Below, one piece after another: positions 24,510-32,370 of a DNA stretch of 64,000 nucleotides. Under the pieces are notes generated by a model. That model did no database searches and had not been told where the DNA came from. It saw only the letters and a list, made by a program, of their open reading frames with translations. Position 1 is the stretch's first letter. Every line of letters begins with the position of its first letter. The DNA lies in NCBI RefSeq assembly GCF_004116455.1, contig NZ_PDJU01000003.1:1-64000 (forward strand). Direction: 5' to 3'. Source of the DNA: Arcobacter sp. F155 (GTDB lineage: Bacteria; Campylobacterota; Campylobacteria; Campylobacterales; Arcobacteraceae). Both the position numbers and the translations under genes were made by a program.

Positions 24510-24988
24510 AACTCATCTTCTTTATGGTAGTACTTATTAACTCCATTAAAGCCTTCTAAAAAATATAAAAAGAAAGTCACATCCTCAATCTCTTCTTCTG
24601 AAACTTTCCCTTTCATACTAGGCATTGTTTCAAAGTGTCTAATTACACCTTCTAAACAGATTGTTTTAGTTCTATCTGGATTATATAAGTAATCTTTTAC
24701 AAAATCCATTGCTTCTAAAAGCTGAAACTCTATATCATCCCTACTTCCAATCTGACTTTTTAATCTAAAAGAGATCTCATTTCCAGTGGGAGCTTTTAGG
24801 TTTAGAAGTTTATTATCCTCTTCTATAAAGTTTTTCATAAGTAGTTGAATATCCATGGATTTCACATGACATTCACTACATTTATTTTCAAAGACCTTTT
24901 CCCCTTTATTGTAAGTTTCTCTATCAAACTCATCGGGTAAGGCAACCAAAGAACTTATCATTAAAACCATTAATATTAAAACTTTCAT
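24506..24988 (-). CDS. Periplasmic monohaem cytochrome c-like protein
   Basis: 160 aa with signal peptide (1-17). One haem-attachment motif CSECH at 37-41. A C-terminal GVIRHFETMPSMKGKVSEEEIEDV pattern in two pieces contains the methionine likely to be the sixth ligand. It would be a small electron carrier or a sensor-associated cytochrome. It converges with the kinase gene and overlaps its end by 4 bp. Its promoter region is shared with the divergent OmpA-like gene. The redox partner is unknown. Confidence 0.85.
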   Translation of the reverse strand: MKVLILMVLMISSLVALPDEFDRETYNKGEKVFENKCSECHVKSMDIQLLMKNFIEEDNKLLNLKAPTGNEISFRLKSQIGSRDDIEFQLLEAMDFVKDYLYNPDRTKTICLEGVIRHFETMPSMKGKVSEEEIEDVTFFLYFLEGFNGVNKYYHKEDEF

Positions 24989-25162
24989 AACAATTCCTTT
25001 GCATTTTAATAAAGTATATTGCTTTTATTTATAATCAAACCTTAGATTTTTTAATTAAATAATATCGGTAAATATTGAAAAAATAGGCATGTTTCAAAAA
25101 CTTTTGATTAAAAATAAGATAAAATAATTAGAATTTAAATTAAATCAAATAAAAGATAGCGA

Positions 25163-25978
25163 ATGAGTCCAGCAAAAAAAATATTTTTTTTATGTCTAGC
25201 ATTAATTATTTTAATCGTTTTATGTGTAAATACACACCTTGAAAAACTAGCTAAAAATGCAGGAATAGAAACACAACAAGAACCTAAAACTCTAAACTTA
25301 AACACAGAATCCAAAAAAGTTGAAGAAATTGAAGAAACAGCTACTTTAGAACCTATAAAAGAAACAGAGTCTAAAGAAATAGAAACTGTAGATACTACAG
25401 AAAAAAAAGATCAAGAGTTAAATACAAGCTCTAAAACTGAGAGTTCAGAAAATCAAATAAAAAATGAATTAAAAACAACAACTGAAGAAACTGCTGAAAA
25501 AGTAGTTGAAGAAAATGAAGAGAAAACAGAAGATGAGCCTTTAATTACTACTGATAAAAAATATAAAAGAACAGGCAATGAAAAGCCTATTCAAGAGATG
25601 TCAATCAATACTCAACTTTTACAAATTAGAATTAGAGATTACGTAACAAAATATCCAATTACTTTTAGAACATCAAGTAATCAAATTACTAAAAAGAGTT
25701 TAAATACAATTAGTACAGTAGTAAAGATTTTAAAGAATTATCCAAATATAAAAATAGAAGTTGCGGGACATACAGATGCTGCTGGTTCTAAAAAGTATAA
25801 TCTTGGAGTTTCTGTAAGCCGTGCAGTTGCAGTTAAAAAGCAAATGATTGCTTATGGTTTTGATAAAAATAAAATAAAAGCAAGAGGATATGGTGAAAAC
25901 ATTCCTATTGTAGAAAATAATCCAAATGGCTACTCAAAAGTAAATAGAAGAGTAGAGTTCAACATTATAGAGGAATAA
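25163..25978 (+). CDS. Inner-membrane anchored OmpA-like peptidoglycan-binding protein
   Basis: 271 aa. One uncleaved-looking membrane helix (about 5-24) is followed by a low-complexity Thr/Glu/Lys-rich spacer (about 40-145) and an OmpA-like domain (about 155-270). The domain shows VAGHTDAAGSKKYNLGVSVSRA, in pieces, and the NRRVEFNI end that contacts peptidoglycan. The spacer could cross the periplasm, similar in principle to MotB-type or Pal-type proteins. It has no MotA partner. The next gene starts 1 bp after its stop, so they are one unit. Confidence 0.85.
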   Translation: MSPAKKIFFLCLALIILIVLCVNTHLEKLAKNAGIETQQEPKTLNLNTESKKVEEIEETATLEPIKETESKEIETVDTTEKKDQELNTSSKTESSENQIKNELKTTTEETAEKVVEENEEKTEDEPLITTDKKYKRTGNEKPIQEMSINTQLLQIRIRDYVTKYPITFRTSSNQITKKSLNTISTVVKILKNYPNIKIEVAGHTDAAGSKKYNLGVSVSRAVAVKKQMIAYGFDKNKIKARGYGENIPIVENNPNGYSKVNRRVEFNIIEE

Positions 25979-25979
25979 C

Positions 25980-26393
25980 ATGGTAGAAATAGCATCTCAA
26001 ATAGTTTTATGTTTAGTAATTGCGGCATTAATAGGTTTTTTCATTGGTCTAATTGTTGGAAAACTTATTGGTGAAAAAAATCAAAGCTCTATTTATAGTG
26101 CAAATACAGTTTCCCATGTTGGGGCTCAAAGTAATATCTACAATAAGCCTCTAATTAGGAGTGCCCCTAGACCTATGGGAAAGGACTCTTTACAAGAGAT
26201 TGAAGGAATAGATAGAAATCTAGAAGTAAAACTAAATGAAATTGGGATTTTCCATTTTGATCAAATTGCAGAGTGGACACCAAAAAACTGCAAGTGGATT
26301 GAAGAACACCTAAAACTTGAACATAAACAAATTGAAGATGAAAACTGGCTAGTTGAAGCTAAAAACTTATCTAAAAACCCAAAAATAAGATAA
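25980..26393 (+). CDS. Membrane protein with C-terminal helix-hairpin-helix-like domain
   Basis: 137 aa. A glycine-rich membrane helix (about 8-30) precedes a short linker and a domain (about 70-135) beginning DSLQEIEGIDRNLEVKLNEIGI. This resembles the helix-hairpin-helix domains seen in many small proteins annotated as nuclease-like. With a membrane anchor, a DNA-cleaving role is doubtful and a protein-binding one is as likely. AGGAATAAC in the end of the OmpA-like gene serves as ribosome site. Confidence 0.7.
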   Translation: MVEIASQIVLCLVIAALIGFFIGLIVGKLIGEKNQSSIYSANTVSHVGAQSNIYNKPLIRSAPRPMGKDSLQEIEGIDRNLEVKLNEIGIFHFDQIAEWTPKNCKWIEEHLKLEHKQIEDENWLVEAKNLSKNPKIR

Positions 26394-26406
26394 CACTTCT
26401 CTCTTC

Positions 26407-26432
26407 AGATGATGAGTTAAGACTCATCATCT
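26407..26432. terminator. Bidirectional terminator hairpin
   Basis: A perfect 11-bp stem (AGATGATGAGT with its complement) and a 4-nt loop lie between convergent genes and overlap the end of the minus-strand gene at 26417. Confidence 0.65.
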
Positions 26433-26620
26433 AAATCATAATTATAAAACTCATCATAAGCATCATAATCAACTGTGAAAACTTTTTGATAACCTAACTT
26501 TACAAGCTCTGTATCAACATTCTCTTCAGATAGCCTATTTTTAACACTTTCTAGAACCTTTTGGATATCTTCTTCTTTTATATCATTGGCTCTTAATTCA
26601 TAAATATAAGACTCAAGCAT
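26417..26620 (-). CDS. Small acidic protein of unknown function
   Basis: 67 aa, acidic, with a Tyr/Asp-rich tail (DYDAYDEFYNYDLDDES). The first half is helical (ANDIKEEDIQKVLESVKNRL). AAGGAAATAAA precedes the ATG. It starts 1 bp after the stop of the next small gene upstream, so the two form a unit. No family recognised; a small regulatory or adaptor protein is one possibility. Confidence 0.65.
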   Translation of the reverse strand: MLESYIYELRANDIKEEDIQKVLESVKNRLSEENVDTELVKLGYQKVFTVDYDAYDEFYNYDLDDES

Positions 26621-26621
26621 T

Positions 26622-26849
26622 TTATTTCCTTGAAATTAGCGTATCTGCTAAAGTAATAAAATCATTAAGCGATAACCTTACTGTTCTTAATGTAATATCT
26701 TCTAAAGTTACCTTATTCTGTGATATTAAACCAGCTGCTCCAAGATAATCTTTTCGCAGTTTAATACAATCAACAATCTCATAAACCACCCTATTTAAAG
26801 GGTTTTCAAATTCATATCTTTCAATGAACTCTTCATAATAACTTGCCAC
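26622..26849 (-). CDS. Small soluble protein of unknown function
   Basis: 75 aa, mostly helical, beginning MASYYEEFIERYEFENPLNR. It has no membrane segment, cysteine or recognisable motif. It is paired with the 67-aa gene downstream. A ribosome site GAGGAAAAAAAG precedes the ATG. Function not recognised. Confidence 0.65.
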   Translation of the reverse strand: MASYYEEFIERYEFENPLNRVVYEIVDCIKLRKDYLGAAGLISQNKVTLEDITLRTVRLSLNDFITLADTLISRK

Positions 26850-26945
26850 TTTTTTTCCTCATAATCACAGCAAACTACCATTAATAAAACCTAAGTTTTC
26901 TTGTTAGTATTAAGTACTCACTTTTGTGAATACACCAAATTTAAT

Positions 26946-27353
26946 CTACTTTTTTAACTGTTTATAAAGTGCAGTTAAATCACCTAACACCCAAATACTA
27001 ATTATCTTGTTATCTTCAAATTTAAAAAAAGAAGCCCCATTGTATTTGATTCTATTATTACTTGCTTCAAACTCAAATAGTTGTCCTTTATGAGTCCCAT
27101 TGTAAACTGCTTTTACAGCAATACAATTGTTCTCTTCAACCATTGTTTCAATGCCATGATAGAGATTAGGAATTCCAGTTAAAACCTTATCCATATACTC
27201 TTCAAACTCTTTTTTACCTTTTGTATCAATATTTAAAGACCCATGAAATTCAATATTTTCATGAAATAAAATATCAATATACTCTTTGTTTTGTTTATTC
27301 CAAAGTTCTTCGTAATACTCTTTTACAAGAGTTTTATTAGTTTTTGTTTTCAT
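26946..27353 (-). CDS. SnoaL-like (NTF2-fold) protein
   Basis: 135 aa. The pattern KEYYEELWNKQNKEYIDILFHENIEFHG in pieces, then a FEFEASNNRIKYNGASFFKFEDNKIISIWV ending, is typical of SnoaL-like polyketide cyclase/ester cyclase domains. Many of these are small-molecule binding proteins of unknown role rather than cyclases. It overlaps the peptidase gene upstream by 17 bp, so the two are co-expressed. Confidence 0.8.
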   Translation of the reverse strand: MKTKTNKTLVKEYYEELWNKQNKEYIDILFHENIEFHGSLNIDTKGKKEFEEYMDKVLTGIPNLYHGIETMVEENNCIAVKAVYNGTHKGQLFEFEASNNRIKYNGASFFKFEDNKIISIWVLGDLTALYKQLKK

Positions 27354-28458
27354 TTTCTTTTATTAATAAATTTTTTAATACATACAATACACTTTTTACA
27401 GACTTTACAGTTGTTGTTTCCTCAACTGTATGGTAACCAGTTGTAGGTAACTGTAGAGTTGTTCCCTGTATTGAACCTTTTGACTCTTTTACTATTCTCC
27501 CAAGCTCTGTACTTCCTAAAGATAATAAAGGAAGATTCTCTTGGCTTAAAGACTTATTTATCTCTTGAATAAAATTATCCTTACAAGAGAAGGCAATATT
27601 ATTCTTATGACAAAAGTTCTTTAAAAGCCTTAATAATGGAGATTTAAACCTTGCATTTGCATCTCTATTTCTTAAAACTACATCTTGAACTTCTGCTTCT
27701 TCTCTTGTATTATATGGACTTGTATCCAAAACTAATAGTTCAGAAGTTGTTAATTCATTCTTCTTAAACCAATCATATACAAATCTCCAACTTCTCCCTG
27801 CCTCTTCTTGTGCAGTAAAGAAAGCTGTACCTTGGTAACCATTTTGATATAGATAAATTATTATTGCTGCAGAGATTACATTGTCCAACTGCGCACTTAT
27901 TAATTGTGAGTCTATTTCTAACTTATCTACAAAAGCAACTGGTGTTCCTGGAAGCAAATGTTCTAAACCTTTTATTTTAAACATAAGGTTGTCAATTTGC
28001 TCATTCATATAAACTTCTGTTATCTGTCCAATTCCTAGATAACTTCCCGACCAAGGTTCATATGCTTGAACCTGCTGATTTATAAACCTAGATGAGATAG
28101 CTTGATATGTTTGTTCTGAAACAGAGTTCCCTTTTAAGTCAATTCTGTTTTTACTTTGAAAAGCAGCAAATTGAAACTCATTTGGTCCTGTACAAACTAA
28201 ACCATGTCTATCTATATGTGCACTTAGCATCCCTGCTGTTGGTTCATCACCTTGCGCAACTAATAAACCATCATAATACTCTGTTTTTATTCCTAACTCA
28301 TCTAGTTCTCGTTTTAAATATAAGAAAAATGAGTGTTCATACCCTATTACTGATGGTACTCTAATTAACTGTTTTAATGTATCTAGAAAAGAAATATAAT
28401 TCTCAACATCTTCAATCAATTTTGTTGACTTCTCAATAGATAATTTTCGAAATCTCAT
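27337..28458 (-). CDS. M42/M20-like zinc aminopeptidase
   Basis: 373 aa. Metal-ligand motifs of the co-catalytic zinc peptidase clan are in order: SAHIDRHG (His/Asp), SAQLDNVISA (Asp), TAQEEAGR (catalytic and metal Glu), LDTSPY (Asp) and GYHTVEETT (His). The 26 residues before the RVPSVIGYE segment are a helical extension. Likely a cytosolic aminopeptidase or deacylase; substrate unknown. It overlaps the SnoaL-like gene. Confidence 0.78.
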   Translation of the reverse strand: MRFRKLSIEKSTKLIEDVENYISFLDTLKQLIRVPSVIGYEHSFFLYLKRELDELGIKTEYYDGLLVAQGDEPTAGMLSAHIDRHGLVCTGPNEFQFAAFQSKNRIDLKGNSVSEQTYQAISSRFINQQVQAYEPWSGSYLGIGQITEVYMNEQIDNLMFKIKGLEHLLPGTPVAFVDKLEIDSQLISAQLDNVISAAIIIYLYQNGYQGTAFFTAQEEAGRSWRFVYDWFKKNELTTSELLVLDTSPYNTREEAEVQDVVLRNRDANARFKSPLLRLLKNFCHKNNIAFSCKDNFIQEINKSLSQENLPLLSLGSTELGRIVKESKGSIQGTTLQLPTTGYHTVEETTTVKSVKSVLYVLKNLLIKENENKN

Positions 28459-28501
28459 TTTTATGCCTTTTAAAATTGCATAGAATAAGGCATCCTAAAT
28501 A

Positions 28502-28756
28502 TTAGTTTGTAGGCTCTTCTTTTTCGATTGTAGCCTCTAAAGCCTCTTCTACTTGTGCTTGACAAGCATATAATTTAGTTTCACATTTCGAATTACACTC
28601 TTCAAAAGAACCGTTTTTCTCTTCACATTGAGTAATACATTCATCATATTGTTTTTCACATGAAGCATATTTATCTTCAATTGTTTGTTCAAAATCTGTA
28701 TTTGCATTTAACATTGCAATTGATAAAAAAGCTAAAAAAGCAATTTTCTTTAACAT
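28502..28756 (-). CDS. Small secreted six-cysteine protein
   Basis: 84 aa with a signal peptide (1-19, ending LNA). The mature part carries six cysteines in a spaced pattern (SCEKQYDEC, TQCEEK, EECNSKC, LYACQ) between acidic residues, followed by a Glu-rich tail. Cysteine pairs spaced about four or six residues suggest disulfide-linked helices or metal binding. AGGAGACATATAA precedes the ATG. No family recognised. The upstream region is structured. Confidence 0.75.
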   Translation of the reverse strand: MLKKIAFLAFLSIAMLNANTDFEQTIEDKYASCEKQYDECITQCEEKNGSFEECNSKCETKLYACQAQVEEALEATIEKEEPTN

Positions 28757-28957
28757 TTATATGTCTCCTATTTAATAAGACTTTTTATTTAAACGTACTT
28801 AGAGATTTCAAGTACACCAAAAAGGAAATCAAAAGTGCACTCTAAAGTGCTTTACTTAGCTTTCCGTAATCAAGTTCCTTATTCTATATTGGAATTATAA
28901 ATCCAAATTTGAGAAAAATACTTAAAAATTTCTTAAAGTGATTTTGCCTTAATAGAA

Positions 28958-28978
28958 AGAGGCTTTTTTTGAGCCTTT
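28958..28978 (+). terminator. Orphan terminator-like hairpin
   Basis: AGAGGCT pairs with AGCCTTT (7 bp including one G-T) around a T-rich loop, followed by a T-rich stretch including T8. No plus-strand gene precedes it within the intergenic region, so it might end an unrecognised transcript. Confidence 0.35.
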
Positions 28979-29030
28979 ATTTAATAATTTTTTTTAATTG
29001 TAATTTTGATTTTTTTATGAGAAAGAAGAA

Positions 29031-29063
29031 AAAAGCTAAACTTTTTTGTAAAATTTAGCTTTT
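29031..29063 (-). terminator. Terminator of the manB-like/nitrilase/phosphatase operon
   Basis: A 10-bp perfect stem (AAAAGCTAAA with TTTAGCTTTT) directly follows the phosphatase stop codon. On the minus strand it is succeeded by TTCTTCTTTC. Confidence 0.75.
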
Positions 29064-29066
29064 ATA

Positions 29067-29513
29067 TTAATTTTTGATTGTATCTATGAAGTTCTTTGTG
29101 CAAGTATTTATCATTGAAAAGACTTTGTCAAAGCCTTCAAAACCGTCAAAGAAGTATGGGTCAGGAACATCTTTTCCATCATAACCATAGTCACCTAGTT
29201 TTAAAACATTTTTGCAACCAAGGTTTTTTAGGTTTTGAACATTTGAATCATCAAGTCCAATTACATAATCAAACTTTTCAAAATCTTCTGTTTTTACTTG
29301 TCTTGCTCTTTGTTGTGAAATATCAAGACCATTTTGATGTGCAACTTTTATGGAGTTTTCACAAGGAGGTTCACCAATATGCCAACTCCCTGTTCCTGCA
29401 CTTTCTACATAGATATCAAGACCTTTGTCTTTGATATATTGTTTTGCTGCACCTTCTGCAAGGGGTGACCTACAAATATTTCCTAAACAAACAAAGATTA
29501 TTGATTTACTCAT
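29067..29513 (-). CDS. Low-molecular-weight protein tyrosine phosphatase
   Basis: 148 aa. The P loop C9-LGNIC-R15-S and the general-acid aspartate in DPYFFDG (about 117) are intact, so the enzyme should be active. Members dephosphorylate tyrosine-phosphorylated proteins, including polysaccharide-export kinases. Its start overlaps the nitrilase stop by 4 bp (ATGA) and it is the last gene of a three-gene operon. Confidence 0.93.
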   Translation of the reverse strand: MSKSIIFVCLGNICRSPLAEGAAKQYIKDKGLDIYVESAGTGSWHIGEPPCENSIKVAHQNGLDISQQRARQVKTEDFEKFDYVIGLDDSNVQNLKNLGCKNVLKLGDYGYDGKDVPDPYFFDGFEGFDKVFSMINTCTKNFIDTIKN

Positions 29514-30232
29514 TTTTTCCTTAGTCCTATATCTATGTATTTTCTGATTTTTTTAATCTCTGATAAATCCATCTCATGCTCAATTTTATCTTTTGAGTCA
29601 TTTCTGTATTCATCTCCCCATGGAGTAATAATTCCACTTCCCTTTGCCATATTATCATCTGCACCATTTGCAGTTAATACATAACATTGATTAGCTACAG
29701 CAAGAGCTTTTGTCATAGTTTCAAAGTGAGCTTTTCTTTTCACTCCCCACATAGATGGGTTTAAAATTAAATCTGCGCCTTGAACTTTTAACCAAAATTC
29801 TGGAAATCTAACCTCAAAACAGATTAAAGTGGCTACTTTAAGTCCATCTATATCAACTATTTTCATGTTTTCTAATTTCCCTTTAGTGAAATAATCAGGT
29901 TCATCACCTAAAGGAAATAGTTTGTGTTTTGATTGAGTATGTACTATTTTTTTATTATGAAAAATATACAGAGTATTATAAAACTCTATATCCTCTTTTT
30001 CAATAAGTGTTATTGCAATAATTTTATTCTCAGAGTATTTTTTTAGCTTCTTTATAGCCTTTTGAGCAAATTCTGCTGCTTCGTCCATTCTTTCATATGC
30101 AAAACCTGTTAAGCATACTTCAGGAGCTAAAATAAAAGAACCATCTTCACATGATTGAATCTGTTCTTTTAATTTTTTTAAATTCTTTTTAAAATCGTCA
30201 CTTGTTTTAGTTTGCAGTGCTACTAAGTTCAT
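29510..30232 (-). CDS. Carbon-nitrogen hydrolase (nitrilase superfamily)
   Basis: 240 aa. The catalytic triad is visible: Glu38 in APEVCLTG, a Lys in SKHKLFP and Cys in TLICFEVRFPE. The family hydrolyses amides or nitriles; close relatives include deaminated-glutathione and omega-amidases. The substrate is not readable. It overlaps the phosphohexomutase gene upstream by 26 bp and the phosphatase gene downstream by 4 bp. Confidence 0.9.
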   Translation of the reverse strand: MNLVALQTKTSDDFKKNLKKLKEQIQSCEDGSFILAPEVCLTGFAYERMDEAAEFAQKAIKKLKKYSENKIIAITLIEKEDIEFYNTLYIFHNKKIVHTQSKHKLFPLGDEPDYFTKGKLENMKIVDIDGLKVATLICFEVRFPEFWLKVQGADLILNPSMWGVKRKAHFETMTKALAVANQCYVLTANGADDNMAKGSGIITPWGDEYRNDSKDKIEHEMDLSEIKKIRKYIDIGLRKK

Positions 30233-31613
30233 CTTTCGCTTCTCTTATTAAGTTATTTAATTGTCTTTCATACTCTTTTGCTTCATTTTTATCAGTTGAT
30301 TCAAATCTTGTTACAAGTACAGGAGTAGTATTTGATGCTCTTACTAATCCCCAACCCTTATCAAAAATCACTCTAACACCATCTACATCAATGATATCTC
30401 TGATTTTTGGGAAACCTGCAGGTGGATTTTGTAATAGAGTTTTTAATTTATCTATTAGGATAAACTTCTCATCCTCTGTTGTTTCAACTTTAATCTCTTC
30501 AGTAGAGTATGTTTGTGGTAAGCTCTCTATTTCTTTATCAATATCCATTCCATTTTTGATAAGCTCTAAAGTTCTAAATGTTGCATAAATTGCATCATCA
30601 AAACCATAATATCTATCATTAAAGAAGATATGTCCAGAAACCTCAGCTGCTAAATGAGCATTTACCTCTTTTAGTTTTACCTTTAAGTTTGAATGCCCAG
30701 TTTTATACATATGAGCTTCACCTCTTTGATTTATAAGGTCATACATTACTTGAGTACATTTTACTTCACCTACAACAATAGGATTCTCAATATCTTTTGA
30801 GAATAATAAAGCCATAATGTCACCTTTTACATTATGCTTTTTCGTTAAAAATGCAATTCTATCTGCATCTCCATCGTAGGCAAACCCATATTCAAAATCA
30901 CCTTCTAGTCTCTTTTTAATATCTACTAGGTTCTTTTCAACACTTGGGTCTGGGTGATGATTTGGGAATGTTCCATCTGGTTCGCAATATAAACCTTCAT
31001 AATTCAATTGTAGTTTATCTAAAAGAAGTGTCAAAACGGTGTCAGCTACGCCATTACCGCAGTCAATAATGATTTTTTCTTTCATTCCTTTTAAGTGAGA
31101 AAACTCTTTTAACATATAATCAACATATAAAGATTTAACATCAATTTCATAGGCTTTATCATTGTCATCAATCTCTATATTTGAAGCAATAATTTCATCA
31201 CCTAAAGAGTAAATATCTTCAGCAAAGAAAGGTTTTTTATCAAAAGTAATTTTAAATCCATTATATTCACTTGGATTATGACTTCCAGTTATCATAATAG
31301 AAGCACTTGGTGTTATATCATTGTTTTCAATATTAAAAGTTTGATAGTTTGCAAAGTAGTTTATTCCCGTTGCTACCATATGCATATTTAGTACTTTACA
31401 TCCAGAAGCATTTAATCCACTTGCTAAATAAGAGAAAAGTTCAGGTGAGTGAGTTCTTGCATCATAACCTATTGCAACATAAGAGTTTTCACCAAATTTT
31501 TCGAAAACTTTCTTACCAAAAAAGTATCCAATAAGTTTTACAGACTCTTTGTTTAATTCACTACCAACTATTCCTCTAATATCATACTCTCTAAAGATTG
31601 ATTTATTTACCAT
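30207..31613 (-). CDS. Phosphomannomutase/phosphoglucomutase
   Basis: 468 aa, the bacterial AlgC/ManB class. Phosphoserine S111 lies in ITGSHNPSEYNG, the metal loop is DGDADR (about 245-251), and the sugar-recognition and phosphate-binding parts (EVSGHIFF, RASNTTPVLVTRFE) are complete. It interconverts hexose-6- and hexose-1-phosphates for polysaccharide synthesis. It leads the operon with the nitrilase and phosphatase. Confidence 0.93.
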   Translation of the reverse strand: MVNKSIFREYDIRGIVGSELNKESVKLIGYFFGKKVFEKFGENSYVAIGYDARTHSPELFSYLASGLNASGCKVLNMHMVATGINYFANYQTFNIENNDITPSASIMITGSHNPSEYNGFKITFDKKPFFAEDIYSLGDEIIASNIEIDDNDKAYEIDVKSLYVDYMLKEFSHLKGMKEKIIIDCGNGVADTVLTLLLDKLQLNYEGLYCEPDGTFPNHHPDPSVEKNLVDIKKRLEGDFEYGFAYDGDADRIAFLTKKHNVKGDIMALLFSKDIENPIVVGEVKCTQVMYDLINQRGEAHMYKTGHSNLKVKLKEVNAHLAAEVSGHIFFNDRYYGFDDAIYATFRTLELIKNGMDIDKEIESLPQTYSTEEIKVETTEDEKFILIDKLKTLLQNPPAGFPKIRDIIDVDGVRVIFDKGWGLVRASNTTPVLVTRFESTDKNEAKEYERQLNNLIREAKDELSSTAN

Positions 31614-31686
31614 GATTAACCTTGAAAAAATTTTGAGAATTATAACAATTATTGTGTAGTAAAGAAATTAAGAGATATAATATTAA

Positions 31687-32370
31687 ATGCAAAAAGAACT
31701 GACAAAAAACATAAAAATATTATATGTTGAAGATGATGAGATTGCTAGAGAAAACGGTGTTGAGTACCTAGAAAACTACTTTGATGAAGTTTATGAAGCA
31801 AGTGATGCTTTAAGTGCTTTAAAGATATATGACAAACATAAACCACATATTGTTATTACTGATATTCAAATGCCAAAATTAAATGGTTTGGAGTTTGTAA
31901 AAAGAATAAGACAAAAGGATAAAGAGACACAGGTTATTATTCTTTCTGCTTTTTCAACAAAAGAGTATCTTTTTGAAGCTATTGAACTACAACTTGTAAA
32001 ATACCTTACAAAACCTATTTGTGAACATGAACTTGATAAAGCCCTTGAAATATGTGTTGATACATTAAGAAATTCTAATTCAAATATTATAAAACTGGAT
32101 GAAAACACTACTTTTGATACCTTTAATCAAGTATTACTTATGAACAAAGAGATAGTTAAAATTAGGAAAAAAGAGCAAGACCTTTTATATCTACTTTGTA
32201 AAAACCTAAATAGATTTGTAACCTATGAAGAGATAGAAAACTATGTTTGGCAAGATAGTGTTATGAGTAAAGATGCTTTAAAAACTGTTATTAAAAACCT
32301 TAAAAATAAAATACCTAAAGATTTAATCATAAATCTTTCTGGAACAGGTTATAAAATTGAGCCTAGATAG
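31687..32370 (+). CDS. OmpR-family response regulator
   Basis: 227 aa. Receiver with VEDDE (14-18), D59 (IVITDIQMPKLNG) and the YLTKPI lysine; C-terminal winged helix (about 150-227) ending SGTGYKIEPR. The downstream kinase begins inside its last codons (14-bp overlap). It diverges from the phosphohexomutase operon. No 11-bp repeat was found beside it, so its targets may lie elsewhere. Confidence 0.92.
   Translation: MQKELTKNIKILYVEDDEIARENGVEYLENYFDEVYEASDALSALKIYDKHKPHIVITDIQMPKLNGLEFVKRIRQKDKETQVIILSAFSTKEYLFEAIELQLVKYLTKPICEHELDKALEICVDTLRNSNSNIIKLDENTTFDTFNQVLLMNKEIVKIRKKEQDLLYLLCKNLNRFVTYEEIENYVWQDSVMSKDALKTVIKNLKNKIPKDLIINLSGTGYKIEPR

Larger units (their letters stand above)
28757..29066. 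other. 310-bp intergenic region with several hairpins, no gene seen
   Basis: I found no credible protein gene here. Near the cysteine-rich gene there are GTACTT/AAGTAC (28795-28815) and GCACT/AGTGC (28837-28850) stem-loops that would lie in its 5' leader. Farther on are two terminator-like hairpins, listed separately. A small RNA ending at 28978 on the plus strand is possible, but no convincing promoter was identified. Confidence 0.5.

Noticed and set aside
28846-28990. 6S RNA or tmRNA-like gene in the 310-bp gap
   Set aside because: No long rod-like pairing and no tRNA-like ends could be found; only local hairpins are present.
31676-31681. TATAAT before the regulator gene at 31687
   Set aside because: It ends five bases before the ATG, too close for a normal promoter. 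It would need a leaderless transcript, for which there is no other hint.
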